DNA of 34,246 bases from an uncultured Clostridia bacterium (lineage in GTDB: Bacteria > Bacillota > Clostridia > TANB77 > CAG-508): positions 1 to 34,246 of the forward strand of contig CANQSV010000016.1 in the NCBI GenBank assembly GCA_947626605.1, in the 5' to 3' direction. The position numbers and the translations under genes were made by a program. Below are positions 23,415 through 31,787 of the stretch, in pieces. Every line of letters begins with the position of its first letter. Within the stretch, counting starts at the first letter, position 1. The notes beneath the pieces were generated by a model. It was not told where the DNA came from, made no database searches, and was given only the letters and a program-made list of their open reading frames with translations.

Positions 23415-23636
23415 ATGATTAAGATAAAATTGTCTGATTTACTTGGCAAGCATAAAATGAGTCAGAAATCTCTAGCAGAAATTGCCAAAATAAGACCTGC
23501 TACAGTATCAAAAATGTATTATGAAGAAATTAAACGTATAGATGTTAAACACTTAAATAACATCTGTGCCGCTTTCAATTGTCAAATTTCAGACTTATTG
23601 GAATATATTCCAGACGAAAAGCCAAAATCAGAATAG
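23415..23636 (+). CDS. Cro/CI-type HTH regulator (YozG-like)
   Basis: The 73-aa protein is a single helix-turn-helix domain: LSDLLGKHKMSQKSLAEIAKIRPATVSKMYYE, ending with LNNICAAFNCQISDLLEYIPDE. This is the HTH_26/YozG pattern of small clostridial and Bacillus regulators. It has no other domain. It is transcribed away from 23021-23251, and the shared 160-nt gap probably holds its operator. A very long terminator follows. Confidence 0.88.
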   Translation: MIKIKLSDLLGKHKMSQKSLAEIAKIRPATVSKMYYEEIKRIDVKHLNNICAAFNCQISDLLEYIPDEKPKSE

Positions 23637-23639
23637 AAT

Positions 23640-23706
23640 AAAAAAGCGAACCCTAGATTTTCTTAGAATTTGCATTTGTTAGAAAATCTTGGGTTCGCTT
23701 TTTTTA
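23640..23706. terminator. Very long bidirectional terminator
   Basis: A stem of about 22 bp (AAAAAAGCGAACCC-AGATTTTC with its complement, one mismatch) has a loop of about 20 nt, with U-runs on both strands. It overlaps the stop codon of rarA at 23704-23706 and ends the HTH gene. Confidence 0.85.
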
Positions 23707-24945
23707 TTCTATATTCTCATCTTTTATATAATACTTAGTACCTAACATTTTATCTGGTAAATATTGTTGCTCGACTACATGATTTGGATAGTCATGAGGA
23801 TATTTATAACCTACACCATATCCTTGCTTTTCCATTCCACTGATTGGCGCATTTCTAATATGCATTGGTATTTCTCCTGTATCTTTTGTTTTAACATCTT
23901 CTAAAGCCCTATTTATTGCTAAATATGTTGCATTAGATTTTTTTGATGTTGCTACATATGTTGCAGCTTCTGATAATATTATTCTTGATTCTGGCATTCC
24001 TATCATAGTTACAGCCTGCATTGCAGAAGTTGCAACAACTAGAGCTTGCGGATTTGCCATTCCAACATCTTCTGAAGCTGCTATAACAATTCGTCTTGCC
24101 AAAAATACTGGATCTTCTCCTCCTTCTAAAGCTCTTGCAAGATAAAATATAGCTGCATCAGGGTCACTTCCCCTCATGGATTTTATAAATGCACTTATAT
24201 TATCGTAATGACTATCTCCATTTTTATCAAATATTGCTTTTCTACTTCTTATGCTATCTGCTGCAATTTCATTTGTTATTTCAACATATCCTTCACTATT
24301 TACAGGTGTTGTTAACACCGCTACTTCTAATCCATTTAGAGCTGTTCTTACATCTCCTCCACTTACTTGTGCAATCTTCATTAAAGTTTCATCTTCTATT
24401 TTTACATTATAGCTAGCTAAACCATCTTCTCTTGATAAAGATGATTTTAATATCGTAAAAATATCTTTATCTGTAAGAGGTTCTAATTTAAAGATCATTG
24501 ATCTAGAAATTAAAGCTTTATTAACTTCAAAATATGGGTTTTCCGTTGTAGCACCAATTAAAATTACAGTTCCATCTTCCACAAATGGTAGTAGAGCATC
24601 TTGTTGCAATTTATTGAATCTATGTATCTCATCTATAAACAATATACATTTTCCTGTTGGATTTAAGAATGGATTTTTAGCCTCTTCTATTGCTTTTTTT
24701 ATATCCGAAACACCCGATGTTACTGCATTTAATCTAGTAAATTTATATTTAGTTGTTTCACTAATAACTTTTGCTAAAGATGTTTTACCACATCCTGGAG
24801 GTCCCCATAATATTATGCTTGTAAGTCTATCGGCTTTTATAGTTCTATATAAAATTTTATCTTTTCCTACTATTTTTTCTTGACCCACAAACTCTTCCAA
24901 TGATTTTGGTCTCATTCTATATGCCAAAGGCTTTGATAAATCCAT
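23704..24945 (-). CDS. rarA: Replication-associated recombination protein RarA (MgsA)
   Basis: AAA+ clamp-loader-like ATPase acting at stalled or gapped replication forks. The 413-aa length is normal. Visible are Walker A GPPGCGKTS (48-56), Walker B ILFIDEIH (101-108), sensor 1 GATTENP, and arginine-finger region ISRSMIF. The MgsA C-terminal tetramerisation domain begins near 310, with HIRNAPISGMEKQGYG near the end. It lies 64 nt downstream of ruvA, so the two recombination genes are likely co-expressed. Confidence 0.95.
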   Translation of the reverse strand: MDLSKPLAYRMRPKSLEEFVGQEKIVGKDKILYRTIKADRLTSIILWGPPGCGKTSLAKVISETTKYKFTRLNAVTSGVSDIKKAIEEAKNPFLNPTGKCILFIDEIHRFNKLQQDALLPFVEDGTVILIGATTENPYFEVNKALISRSMIFKLEPLTDKDIFTILKSSLSREDGLASYNVKIEDETLMKIAQVSGGDVRTALNGLEVAVLTTPVNSEGYVEITNEIAADSIRSRKAIFDKNGDSHYDNISAFIKSMRGSDPDAAIFYLARALEGGEDPVFLARRIVIAASEDVGMANPQALVVATSAMQAVTMIGMPESRIILSEAATYVATSKKSNATYLAINRALEDVKTKDTGEIPMHIRNAPISGMEKQGYGVGYKYPHDYPNHVVEQQYLPDKMLGTKYYIKDENIE

Positions 24946-25009
24946 AAATTTCCACGTTCTTTCTAAAAGATTTAAATTATTGTTAATTAATACTGTTTTA
25001 TTATATTTT

Positions 25010-25603
25010 TTATCCAGCTAATAAAGAAAGCCCTTTTCTAATTATATCTTCTACTTCTAAATTATTTGTATCAATTTTATCTATTGCTTGTACTATTTCT
25101 TTTCTATTATATCCTAATACTTGTAAAGCTGAAATAGCTTCTGATATTTTTTCCTCATCAACTTTATTATTTTTTGTTTCTTCTATTTCTCCTCCGTTAT
25201 AGTCCTTTAGTTTATCTTTTAATTCTAAAATTATTCTTTCTGCTGTTTTTGCACCTACTCCTTTTACTTTTTTCATTTTTGCTACATCATTTGAAATTAT
25301 CGCTATTGCGAATTCTGATGGTGTTATGCATGAAAGTATTGTTATTGCTGACTTTGCACCCACACCGCTAACGGATAGTAATAGTTCAAACATTTTTAAT
25401 TCTTCGTTTGTTAAAAAACCATATAAACTGATATTATCTTCTCTTACATAATAATATGTATGTACTTTTACTATACTTCCTATATCTCCAATTTTATCTA
25501 TTGATGTATCTGTCATGAATATTTTATATCCTATTCCGCCTGTTTCTATTACCACATAATTATTAAGTTTCATTTCTAGTGAACCTTTTATATAAGCAAA
25601 CAT
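25010..25603 (-). CDS. ruvA: Holliday junction DNA-binding protein RuvA
   Basis: Forms the tetramer that holds Holliday junctions for the RuvB motor. The 197-aa protein has the N-terminal OB fold (MFAYIKGSLEMKLNNYVVIETGGIGYK), two helix-hairpin-helix motifs (LLSVSGVGAKSAITIL and MKKVKGVGAKTAERIILEL), an acidic linker, and a C-terminal UBA-like domain for RuvB. The ATG at 25603 follows GGGAGGAAGT; the TTG upstream is inside the ribosome site. ruvB, its usual neighbour, is not here; rarA takes its place. Confidence 0.95.
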   Translation of the reverse strand: MFAYIKGSLEMKLNNYVVIETGGIGYKIFMTDTSIDKIGDIGSIVKVHTYYYVREDNISLYGFLTNEELKMFELLLSVSGVGAKSAITILSCITPSEFAIAIISNDVAKMKKVKGVGAKTAERIILELKDKLKDYNGGEIEETKNNKVDEEKISEAISALQVLGYNRKEIVQAIDKIDTNNLEVEDIIRKGLSLLAG

Positions 25604-25732
25604 ACTTCCTCCCAATCAAACAAATTTTCTTGTTTTATTTTATCATATAATAATTTTTTTTCAAGTATTAATATGGATTTTTTTTTATTTATATGTTACA
25701 GTATATTTATATTAGTTTTAAGGATATAAGGT

Positions 25733-26368
25733 ATGGAAAAAAATTATTATGAATTATTAGAAGTAAGTCAAAATGCTTCTCCAGAAACAATTGAAAAAGT
25801 TTATAAAGTTTTAGCAAAAAAATATCATCCTGATTTGCAATCACCAGAAAAGAGAGCTGAATCAGCTGAAATCTTTAAGCAAATAACTATTGCATATGAA
25901 ACTCTTTCCGACCATAATCTTCGTGCAGAATACGATAAAAAATTGGAACAACAAAAAAGTTCTACTATATCTGTTGATGATTATCAAAAATTACAGCAAG
26001 AAAATGACTTCTTAAAGAACAAGCTTAATAATAATAATAATAGCTCAAATTCAAATCAGCAAACCAAACCTCAGCACAATTCTGCTTATGGTAGATTTTT
26101 GAACAATCTTAATCGCTCTCAGAATGATAAAAATGATGAACCTATTTTTATAATAAAAATACCACCACTAAAAAAATTATTAAAAATTTTAGCTGTAGTT
26201 TTTGCAGTTTTTCTTATTATTTTTGCTTTATCAAAAATACCTTTTGTTAAAAATTATTTTGATATTTTATGTAACAAATTTCCTTTTTTAAGAATATTAG
26301 TTACTGTAATTGTGAGTATTCTTCAGGGTATACTAGAATCATTAAAGATTATATTTCATATTAGTTAA
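25733..26368 (+). CDS. Membrane-anchored DnaJ-domain protein
   Basis: The 211-aa protein starts with a J domain (residues 3-69) with the HPD motif (KYHPDLQ) that stimulates DnaK. An Asn/Gln-rich low-complexity linker follows (about 95-125), then two hydrophobic segments (about 150-168 and 185-205) with a basic segment before them. It lacks the Gly/Phe and zinc-finger parts of true DnaJ, so it is a type III J protein that may recruit DnaK to the membrane. It is alone on the plus strand between ruvA and the MgtA-like gene. Function is unknown beyond that. Confidence 0.82.
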   Translation: MEKNYYELLEVSQNASPETIEKVYKVLAKKYHPDLQSPEKRAESAEIFKQITIAYETLSDHNLRAEYDKKLEQQKSSTISVDDYQKLQQENDFLKNKLNNNNNSSNSNQQTKPQHNSAYGRFLNNLNRSQNDKNDEPIFIIKIPPLKKLLKILAVVFAVFLIIFALSKIPFVKNYFDILCNKFPFLRILVTVIVSILQGILESLKIIFHIS

Positions 26369-26392
26369 TATTTCTTTTTATGCTCGTTTACG

Positions 26393-26434
26393 TCAAAAAA
26401 GGACTAGACAGATAAAACTGTCTGGCCCTTTTTC
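26393..26434. terminator. Bidirectional terminator between the DnaJ-like and MgtA-like genes
   Basis: AAAAAAGG-ctAGACAG pairs with CTGTCTgg-CCTTTTT with one mismatch and a wobble, loop ATAAAA. U-runs lie on both strands. Confidence 0.82.
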
Positions 26435-26446
26435 TATATAATTTTT

Positions 26447-29059
26447 TTATATCCATGTTCCATATTTTTTAATATAGATTCTCTTTGCAAATAATGCAAC
26501 TACACAATATAATCCTGTTACTCCAAGTATTACATTCAAATATTTTAATGTTACAGGAACAAGTCCTATTGCTTTTCCTAAAATTGTATATGGAACTAAA
26601 ATTCCTATAATACTTAATAAAATAGATGATGTGAAAACTATTCTACTTGCATGACTTTGTGTTATTGGATTTTTAGCTGTTCTAATAATATGCATTCCTA
26701 TAAGGTTTGAAACTATACTATAACTGAACCATACTGTTTGGAAAATAGCTGCTTCCCTAATTCCAAATATAAACCACAAAGAAGCAAATACTAACAAGTC
26801 AAAAATTGAACTTAATGGTCCCATAAATAACATGAAATGTTTTAAATCCATAATCTCTAATCTTTTTGGTTGCTGTAAGTATTCTTTATCAACATTATCA
26901 AATGGTAAAGTCATTTGTCCAAAATCATATAACAAACTTTCTGTTAACAATTGTATTGGTGTTTCTGGTAAAAATGGAAGCAATACACTTGCCATAATAA
27001 CAGACATAACCTCTCCAAAGTTAAAGCTAACGGCCATTTTTATATATTTCATAAGATTTCCAAAAGTACGTCTGCCCTCTGTTACACCATCTAATAAAAC
27101 ATTTAAATCTTTTTCCAAAAGTATAATATCTGCAGTTTCTTTCGCAATATCAACAGCAGTATCAACAGATACTCCAACATCAGAATTTGTAAGTGATGGA
27201 GCATCATTTATACCATCTCCCATGTAGCCTACAACATTTCCTGATTCCTTTAAAATTCTTACAATTCTTGCTTTTTGAATTGGAGATAATTTAACAAATA
27301 CATTTGATTTCTTTAATAAACGAACAACGCCATTATCTGCCAACTTGTCAATTTCATTTCCTGTAACAATTTTTTGTGTATTGATATTTACTTTCTTGCA
27401 TATACATTTTGTAACAGCTGCATTATCACCTGTTAAAACAATAACTCTTATTCCGGCATTATTTAATTTTTCTACTGCCAATTTAGCACTCTCTTTTGGT
27501 GGATCTAGAAAACCGACAAATCCAACTAAAGACATTTGAGTTTCATCTTGTACGCTAAACTCCTTATCCTCTTCTAATATTTTCTTGTGACATACTGCTA
27601 CTACTCTTAATCCATCTTCATTTAATTTACCTGCTATCTTTTTAATATTTTCTTTTATCTCTCTAGTTATTGGTTTTATTTCATGCTCATAATCAATATT
27701 AGTACATATATTTAAAATCTCTTCAACAGCACCTTTTGTAATTAAATACCTGTCACTTTCATTTTCAACTACAACAGATAATCTTCTTCTACTAAAATCA
27801 AATGGTATTTCATCAATCTTTTTGTATCTATCCAATAAACTACTTAAATTATTTTTTAAGGCTCTATTTATAACCGCTTCATCAATGCTTCCTTTTAAAC
27901 CTGTTTGAAAATATGAATTTAAGAAAGCATGTCTTAAAACTCTGATGTTTTCGTTTCCATAGACATCAAGATACTTTTCCAACACTATTTTATCTTCTGT
28001 AAGTGTTCCTGTTTTATCAGTACATAAAACATTCATAGCTCCAAAATTTTGAATTGAATCTAATTTCTTTACTATTGTCTTCTTCTTAGACATTCTCACT
28101 GCACCTTTTGATAAACAAGATGTTAAAATAACTGGTAAAAGCAAAGGTGTTATTGTTATAGCTATAGCAACTGCAAAAGTAAATGCTAATATATAATCAT
28201 GTTTCCATGCATTTAATAAGAAAATAATTGGTATTAAAACAAGCATAAATTTAATTAATAATCTACTTATACTTTCAATACCTTTTTGGAAATTTGTTTT
28301 AGGCTTTCCTTGAGTTAAAGTACGAGCAACCTTTCCGAAATATGTGTTATCTCCTGTTTTTATAACAACTGCTTTTGCACTACCACTAATAACATTTGTA
28401 CCCATGAAACATATATTATCTAAGTCTGTTATACTTTCTATTTCATCAATATTTACTAATTCAGTATTTACGTTTTTTCTTACAGCATCTGACTCTCCTG
28501 TAATAGAAGATTGTCCAACATATAAATCTTTAGCTTCTATAACACGTAAATCAGCTGGAATCATATCTCCTGCAGAAAGAATTACTGTATCACCAAAAGT
28601 TACTTCTTTTAATGGTATTTGAATTTTCTTTCCATCTCTAATAACCGCACTAGTTGTTTCAACCATTTCCTTCAATTTTTCAGCAGCATTATTTGATCGA
28701 AATACTTCAAAAAATTCTAGAAGAGTACTTACTAATACCAAAACTGCAATTACAATAATATTTGCTGGGCTAGGATTTTCTGGCAAAATAATATCTGTAT
28801 AAACCAAAATAAAACTAATTCCCAACAAAATGCTGTTAAATGGGCTAAGCAAACTAGATAAAAAATAATTGTACCATTTTTTTGGTTTTGCTTGCTTAAT
28901 TTGATTATACCCAAAATTTTTAATGTTCTCTTGTGCTTTTTGATTGGTAATTCCTGAATCTTTTACATTGTACTTTTTCTTAAAGTCTTCTGTACTAGAC
29001 ATACAATCTTGACCATATATCTTTTTCACATCGACTTCTTCTTTTCTTGTGTTTGCCAT
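26447..29059 (-). CDS. MgtA-like P-type ATPase with altered ion-site residues
   Basis: The 870-aa protein is closest to the P3B magnesium-importing ATPases in length and blocks. Visible are the N-terminal cation-ATPase segment, TGES (187-190), DKTGT (348-352), GYMGDGINDAPSL near 617, and the family hallmarks DSIQNFGAM and YDFGQMTLPFDNVD. The ten TM helices are in the usual places. The M4 motif is TPLLLP (304-309) where E. coli MgtA has TPEMLP, losing the acidic ion-site residue. M5 has NFGE where MgtA has NFGN, gaining an acidic one. The substrate may therefore not be Mg. It lies 82 nt downstream of maf, with a palindrome between. I withhold a gene symbol because of the site changes. Confidence 0.8.
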   Translation of the reverse strand: MANTRKEEVDVKKIYGQDCMSSTEDFKKKYNVKDSGITNQKAQENIKNFGYNQIKQAKPKKWYNYFLSSLLSPFNSILLGISFILVYTDIILPENPSPANIIVIAVLVLVSTLLEFFEVFRSNNAAEKLKEMVETTSAVIRDGKKIQIPLKEVTFGDTVILSAGDMIPADLRVIEAKDLYVGQSSITGESDAVRKNVNTELVNIDEIESITDLDNICFMGTNVISGSAKAVVIKTGDNTYFGKVARTLTQGKPKTNFQKGIESISRLLIKFMLVLIPIIFLLNAWKHDYILAFTFAVAIAITITPLLLPVILTSCLSKGAVRMSKKKTIVKKLDSIQNFGAMNVLCTDKTGTLTEDKIVLEKYLDVYGNENIRVLRHAFLNSYFQTGLKGSIDEAVINRALKNNLSSLLDRYKKIDEIPFDFSRRRLSVVVENESDRYLITKGAVEEILNICTNIDYEHEIKPITREIKENIKKIAGKLNEDGLRVVAVCHKKILEEDKEFSVQDETQMSLVGFVGFLDPPKESAKLAVEKLNNAGIRVIVLTGDNAAVTKCICKKVNINTQKIVTGNEIDKLADNGVVRLLKKSNVFVKLSPIQKARIVRILKESGNVVGYMGDGINDAPSLTNSDVGVSVDTAVDIAKETADIILLEKDLNVLLDGVTEGRRTFGNLMKYIKMAVSFNFGEVMSVIMASVLLPFLPETPIQLLTESLLYDFGQMTLPFDNVDKEYLQQPKRLEIMDLKHFMLFMGPLSSIFDLLVFASLWFIFGIREAAIFQTVWFSYSIVSNLIGMHIIRTAKNPITQSHASRIVFTSSILLSIIGILVPYTILGKAIGLVPVTLKYLNVILGVTGLYCVVALFAKRIYIKKYGTWI

Positions 29060-29081
29060 TTTTTCATACCTTCTTTCTCTA

Positions 29082-29100
29082 AATTAGTGTACCACTAATT
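29082..29100. promoter_or_regulatory. Perfect palindrome upstream of the MgtA-like gene
   Basis: AATTAGTG and CACTAATT flank a 3-nt centre. There is no U-run, so it is not a terminator. It lies 23 nt before the ATG, just downstream of a possible -10 (TATAGT on the minus strand), where an operator would sit. Confidence 0.5.
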
Positions 29101-29141
29101 GCAAAAAAGTACTATAATTTATGAAATTTTTTTATATTTAA

Positions 29142-29723
29142 TTAATTCAAATTATATTTTTTTATAATGTCATATAATTTATGAGTTGGAAGACCAACTA
29201 CAGAAGTATAATTTCCGTCTATCTTCTCTACAAAAACACAAAATTCGTTCTGAATTCCATATGCAGCAGCCTTATCCATAGCATGTCCAGTTGCTATCCA
29301 TTTATCAATTTCATCATCTGACATACTTTTCAAAAACACTTTAACTTCATCAAAAGTTTTATAAACTTCACGCTCTCCATTCTTTTCAACAATAACACAA
29401 AGACCTGTAATAACACCATGAGTTCTATCATCTGCAAGCAAAGCTTTAATCATCTGCTTTGCATTATCTTCATTTGCAGGCTTACCGAAAATCTTTCCAT
29501 TTTTAGCAACAATAGTATCAGAACCAATAACAATTCTATCTCCACTAGTTTTATCAAAAACATCTTTAGCCTTTGCATAAGCTAAATTTGTAACTTGCTC
29601 TTGTAAATTTTCGCCATCCTTTAAAAGCTCCTCAACTCCGCTAACTATAACATCAAACTCAGGAACGATTAAACTCAATAACTCTTTTCTTCTTGGCGAA
29701 GCAGATGCTAATATAACTTTCAT
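29142..29723 (-). CDS. maf: Maf-family nucleoside triphosphate pyrophosphatase
   Basis: Cytoplasmic hydrolase of non-canonical or modified nucleotides (dTTP/UTP-type in this branch). The 193-aa length is normal. Family motifs are ILASASPRRKELL at residues 4-16, the SDTIV catalytic segment (IGSDTIVAKNGKIFGKP) and the C-terminal VVGLPTHKLYDII. It is followed by the MgtA-like gene and preceded at 43 nt by the Spx/ArsC-like gene on the same strand. Confidence 0.93.
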   Translation of the reverse strand: MKVILASASPRRKELLSLIVPEFDVIVSGVEELLKDGENLQEQVTNLAYAKAKDVFDKTSGDRIVIGSDTIVAKNGKIFGKPANEDNAKQMIKALLADDRTHGVITGLCVIVEKNGEREVYKTFDEVKVFLKSMSDDEIDKWIATGHAMDKAAAYGIQNEFCVFVEKIDGNYTSVVGLPTHKLYDIIKKYNLN

Positions 29724-29766
29724 TTACGCACCAACTTTCATATTAATCTATTAATACTTCTTTATT

Positions 29767-30120
29767 TTATATCAAAGCTTTCCACTGTTCTTCCTTAAAA
29801 CCTACATAAACTTCTTTTCCTGATATTAGCAAAGGCCTTTTAATAAGCTTTCCATCACTTGCTAATAACTTAATCTTCTCTTCATCAGTCATACTTCCTA
29901 GTTTATCTTTTAAATTAAGTTCTTTATACTTCAAACCGCTTGTATTAAACCATTTCTTTAGATCTAGACCACTCTTCTCTATCCATTCAGTAAGCTCCTG
30001 TAAAGTTGGTGTATCTTCAACGATATTCCTATCTTCAAAATTTATATTTTTTTCTTCCAACCATGCTTTAGCTTTTTTACAAGTAGAACATTTTGGATAT
30101 TCTATAAAAATATTTTTCAT
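29767..30120 (-). CDS. ArsC/Spx/MgsR-family thioredoxin-fold protein
   Basis: The 117-aa protein begins MKNIFIEYPKCSTCKKAKAWL with the CxxC (CSTC) of the ArsC/Spx fold. Further blocks are the WIEKSGLDLKKWFNTSG pattern and the C-terminal IKRPLLISGKEVYVGF. A Cys pair suits Spx-type or YffB-like oxidoreductases. Arsenate reductase is less likely since no ars genes are near. The start at 30120 follows GGAGGG; the ATG at 30135 overlaps that site. Confidence 0.85.
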   Translation of the reverse strand: MKNIFIEYPKCSTCKKAKAWLEEKNINFEDRNIVEDTPTLQELTEWIEKSGLDLKKWFNTSGLKYKELNLKDKLGSMTDEEKIKLLASDGKLIKRPLLISGKEVYVGFKEEQWKALI

Positions 30121-30193
30121 TGTTTTTCCCTCCATTAATCAATAATTGAAATTTTTTTACAATTATAGCATCATCTATTTATAAATGCAATAA

Positions 30194-30217
30194 GGGGAGA
30201 CGCATACGCGTCTCCCC
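30194..30217. terminator. GC-rich hairpin after the 113-aa gene
   Basis: GGGGAGACGC and GCGTCTCCCC form a perfect 10-bp stem with a 4-nt loop. The T-run (CGTTTTT) is on the plus-strand side; on the minus strand TTATTG follows, a weak tail. It is 9 nt from the stop at 30226, so it probably still ends that gene. Confidence 0.6.
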
Positions 30218-30225
30218 CGTTTTTC

Positions 30226-30567
30226 TTAGCAGCCCATAAGATGTTCTGCTAAGTCTGTCCATCCTTCAATCTCTTCATCATCCATGTCATCGAACTCGTC
30301 AAAATTGTGTATGAGTCTGCCTCTATCTAGAACCTCATCTGCATCAAGCAGATTATCGGTATCAACCCAGATTTTGGCAGCTCCACCCATTCCTGACTGT
30401 TCTCTTGCATCATGAATTAATTCATTGATGGAATCCCATTCGAGTTCCCAACTGTCAATAACCTCGTTGTCCTCGATGAGAACCATGATTTTGTCAATAA
30501 TGACATACCCTTTTCTAGGGATATCATCAAGGTCGAGCTCTTCATACTTGTAAACATATTTTCCCAT
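30226..30567 (-). CDS. Acidic 113-aa protein, probably acquired by transfer
   Basis: No family recognised. The sequence is highly acidic, with patches DLDDIP, EVIDSWELEWDS, DTDNLLDADEVLD and FDEFDDMDDEEIEGW; four Trp and a C-terminal Cys stand out. There is no TM helix or signal peptide. The gene is visibly richer in G and C than its neighbours (roughly 40-45 percent by eye, against about 30). It uses codons such as GAC, GAG and CTG that the neighbours avoid. It has its own strong promoter, a leader hairpin (30612-30632), AAAGGAG, and a GC-rich terminator, so it looks like a self-contained cassette. Confidence 0.6.
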   Translation of the reverse strand: MGKYVYKYEELDLDDIPRKGYVIIDKIMVLIEDNEVIDSWELEWDSINELIHDAREQSGMGGAAKIWVDTDNLLDADEVLDRGRLIHNFDEFDDMDDEEIEGWTDLAEHLMGC

Positions 30568-30611
30568 AAAGCATATCTCCTTTCATGGGGTCAAAGGGTT
30601 TATATTCGTAC

Positions 30612-30632
30612 CTACTTTCCTTGGAAAAGTAG
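30612..30632 (-). other. Leader hairpin of the 113-aa gene
   Basis: CTACTTTTCC and GGAAAGTAG on the minus strand pair with one bulge and an AA loop. It sits shortly after the transcription start and about 40 nt before the ribosome site, as a 5' UTR stem. Confidence 0.5.
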
Positions 30633-30638
30633 AGTTTT

Positions 30639-30667
30639 ATTATATCATTATGTAAAGGGTTGGTCAA
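30639..30667 (-). promoter_or_regulatory. Promoter of the 113-aa gene
   Basis: On the minus strand TTGACC (30662-30667), exactly 17 nt and TATAAT (30639-30644) with an extended TG. It is near-consensus and so probably strongly active. Confidence 0.75.
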
Positions 30668-30682
30668 GTTGGGGGAGTGGAA

Positions 30683-30900
30683 ATGAATATGTATTTTGAT
30701 GAGATTTCTGAAAAATTTCAGAAAAATATTCCTAACCCCAATAAGAAATATGTAAAAAAACCAAAAAAAGCTTGATGAAAATTTCCTAGATTATCTTGGT
30801 TATTGAAATGAGAAGTATTATAGGAATGGGTTTGTGATGGTTCACAGATTGTTATGGGATACTTTGAAAAATAAACAAAAAATGCAATTGTATCTTTATT
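30683..30900 (+). pseudogene. Remnant of a small gene with frameshift and TGA
   Basis: From ATG 30683, preceded by GGGGGAG, 30 codons read MNMYFDEISEKFQKNIPNPNK and on to KKPKKA, then TGA at 30773. Shifting one base in the poly-A run (about 30763-30769) continues as KKLDENFLDYLGY, a TGA at 30804, then NEKYYRNGFVMVHRLLWDTLKNK. The residue content looks like protein rather than chance AT-rich sequence. I take it as a decayed gene of unknown family. A reverse-strand frame over the same bases has no ribosome site and looks like a shadow. Confidence 0.3.
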
Positions 30901-31750
30901 ACTCTTTATCATTTTTGTGATAATATGCAATATTAGCAACTTTATCATACATTGTAAAAAGATGATCCGTTATTTCATTAAAAATCAATGTTTTAGATTT
31001 ATCTACAATATCAACATCAACAGAATATGAAGATTTGATGCTTGATAAATTCTTATTCCAAACTTCTTCATTTTCTATTTTCCATTCTTGTTTTTCAATA
31101 TAAAATATTTCTTTTTGAAGTTCTTTTAATTTACGTGCATTAACATAATAGTTACCATTATTTGATTTTTTATATATTTTAAAGTGATATACCTCTTTAC
31201 GTATTTTATGTATTTTAATATTAACATAATTAAAAATTTCATTCCAAAATTCTTCCTTGTTTTTACTTTTATAATCAAAAATAAAATCTAGATTTCTATA
31301 TAAATCCCAAAAATCATTTAAATTTATCTCTGAAATATTTATATACTCGTCTATCGCTTTTTCTAAATTTTTTTTATTTTCAGTATCAACATATTGTTTT
31401 ATTTGTTCTTTTGCTTTTAGATTTATATCTATACCTTCTTCATCTTTTTTATTAATCTCTATCATTTTATCTACAATTTTTTCTTTGAAATATGTTAATT
31501 TATTAAATTCTACTGCCCAAAATTGACATTGCTTCATTATTGATTCCAAACATTCTCTTCTTTTTATAAAATAATCAAACAAAGATGTAAAAATTAAAAC
31601 TATAATACCTGCTAATATATTTAATAATATATTACCTATGTATTGAGCTATTTCATTATTTCTAAATCCAAATACTAATAAGGTCGCAGTCAATAATATA
31701 AATATGCTAGATATTGTACTAAAGTAGAACAGGCTCTTACTAAGTTTCAT
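30899..31750 (-). CDS. Two-TM protein with large cytoplasmic helical domain, function unknown
   Basis: The 283-aa protein starts with two TM helices (about 8-29 and 36-58) and a basic FIKRRECLE stop-transfer. A Lys/Glu-rich, mostly helical cytoplasmic domain follows. A Trp/Tyr-rich middle (NDFWDLYRNLDFIFDYK, EEFWNEIF) looks like a structured binding surface. No catalytic motif recognised. An upstream TTG at 31795 would overlap the preceding gene; the ATG at 31750 has AAGGAGG 13 nt before it, which is long. It follows the DUF6414-like gene by 37 nt, so the two are probably one unit. The anchor-plus-domain layout is common in membrane-acting effectors, but that role is inference. Confidence 0.55.
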   Translation of the reverse strand: MKLSKSLFYFSTISSIFILLTATLLVFGFRNNEIAQYIGNILLNILAGIIVLIFTSLFDYFIKRRECLESIMKQCQFWAVEFNKLTYFKEKIVDKMIEINKKDEEGIDINLKAKEQIKQYVDTENKKNLEKAIDEYINISEINLNDFWDLYRNLDFIFDYKSKNKEEFWNEIFNYVNIKIHKIRKEVYHFKIYKKSNNGNYYVNARKLKELQKEIFYIEKQEWKIENEEVWNKNLSSIKSSYSVDVDIVDKSKTLIFNEITDHLFTMYDKVANIAYYHKNDKE

Positions 31751-31787
31751 TTTGCTATTTTTTCCTCCTTGATACTTTTTTATTATT

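Noticed and set aside
30718-30948. 76-aa minus-strand frame before the acidic cassette
   Set aside because: No ribosome site. It overlaps the start-distal end of the two-TM gene and lies opposite the better-looking decayed plus-strand gene.
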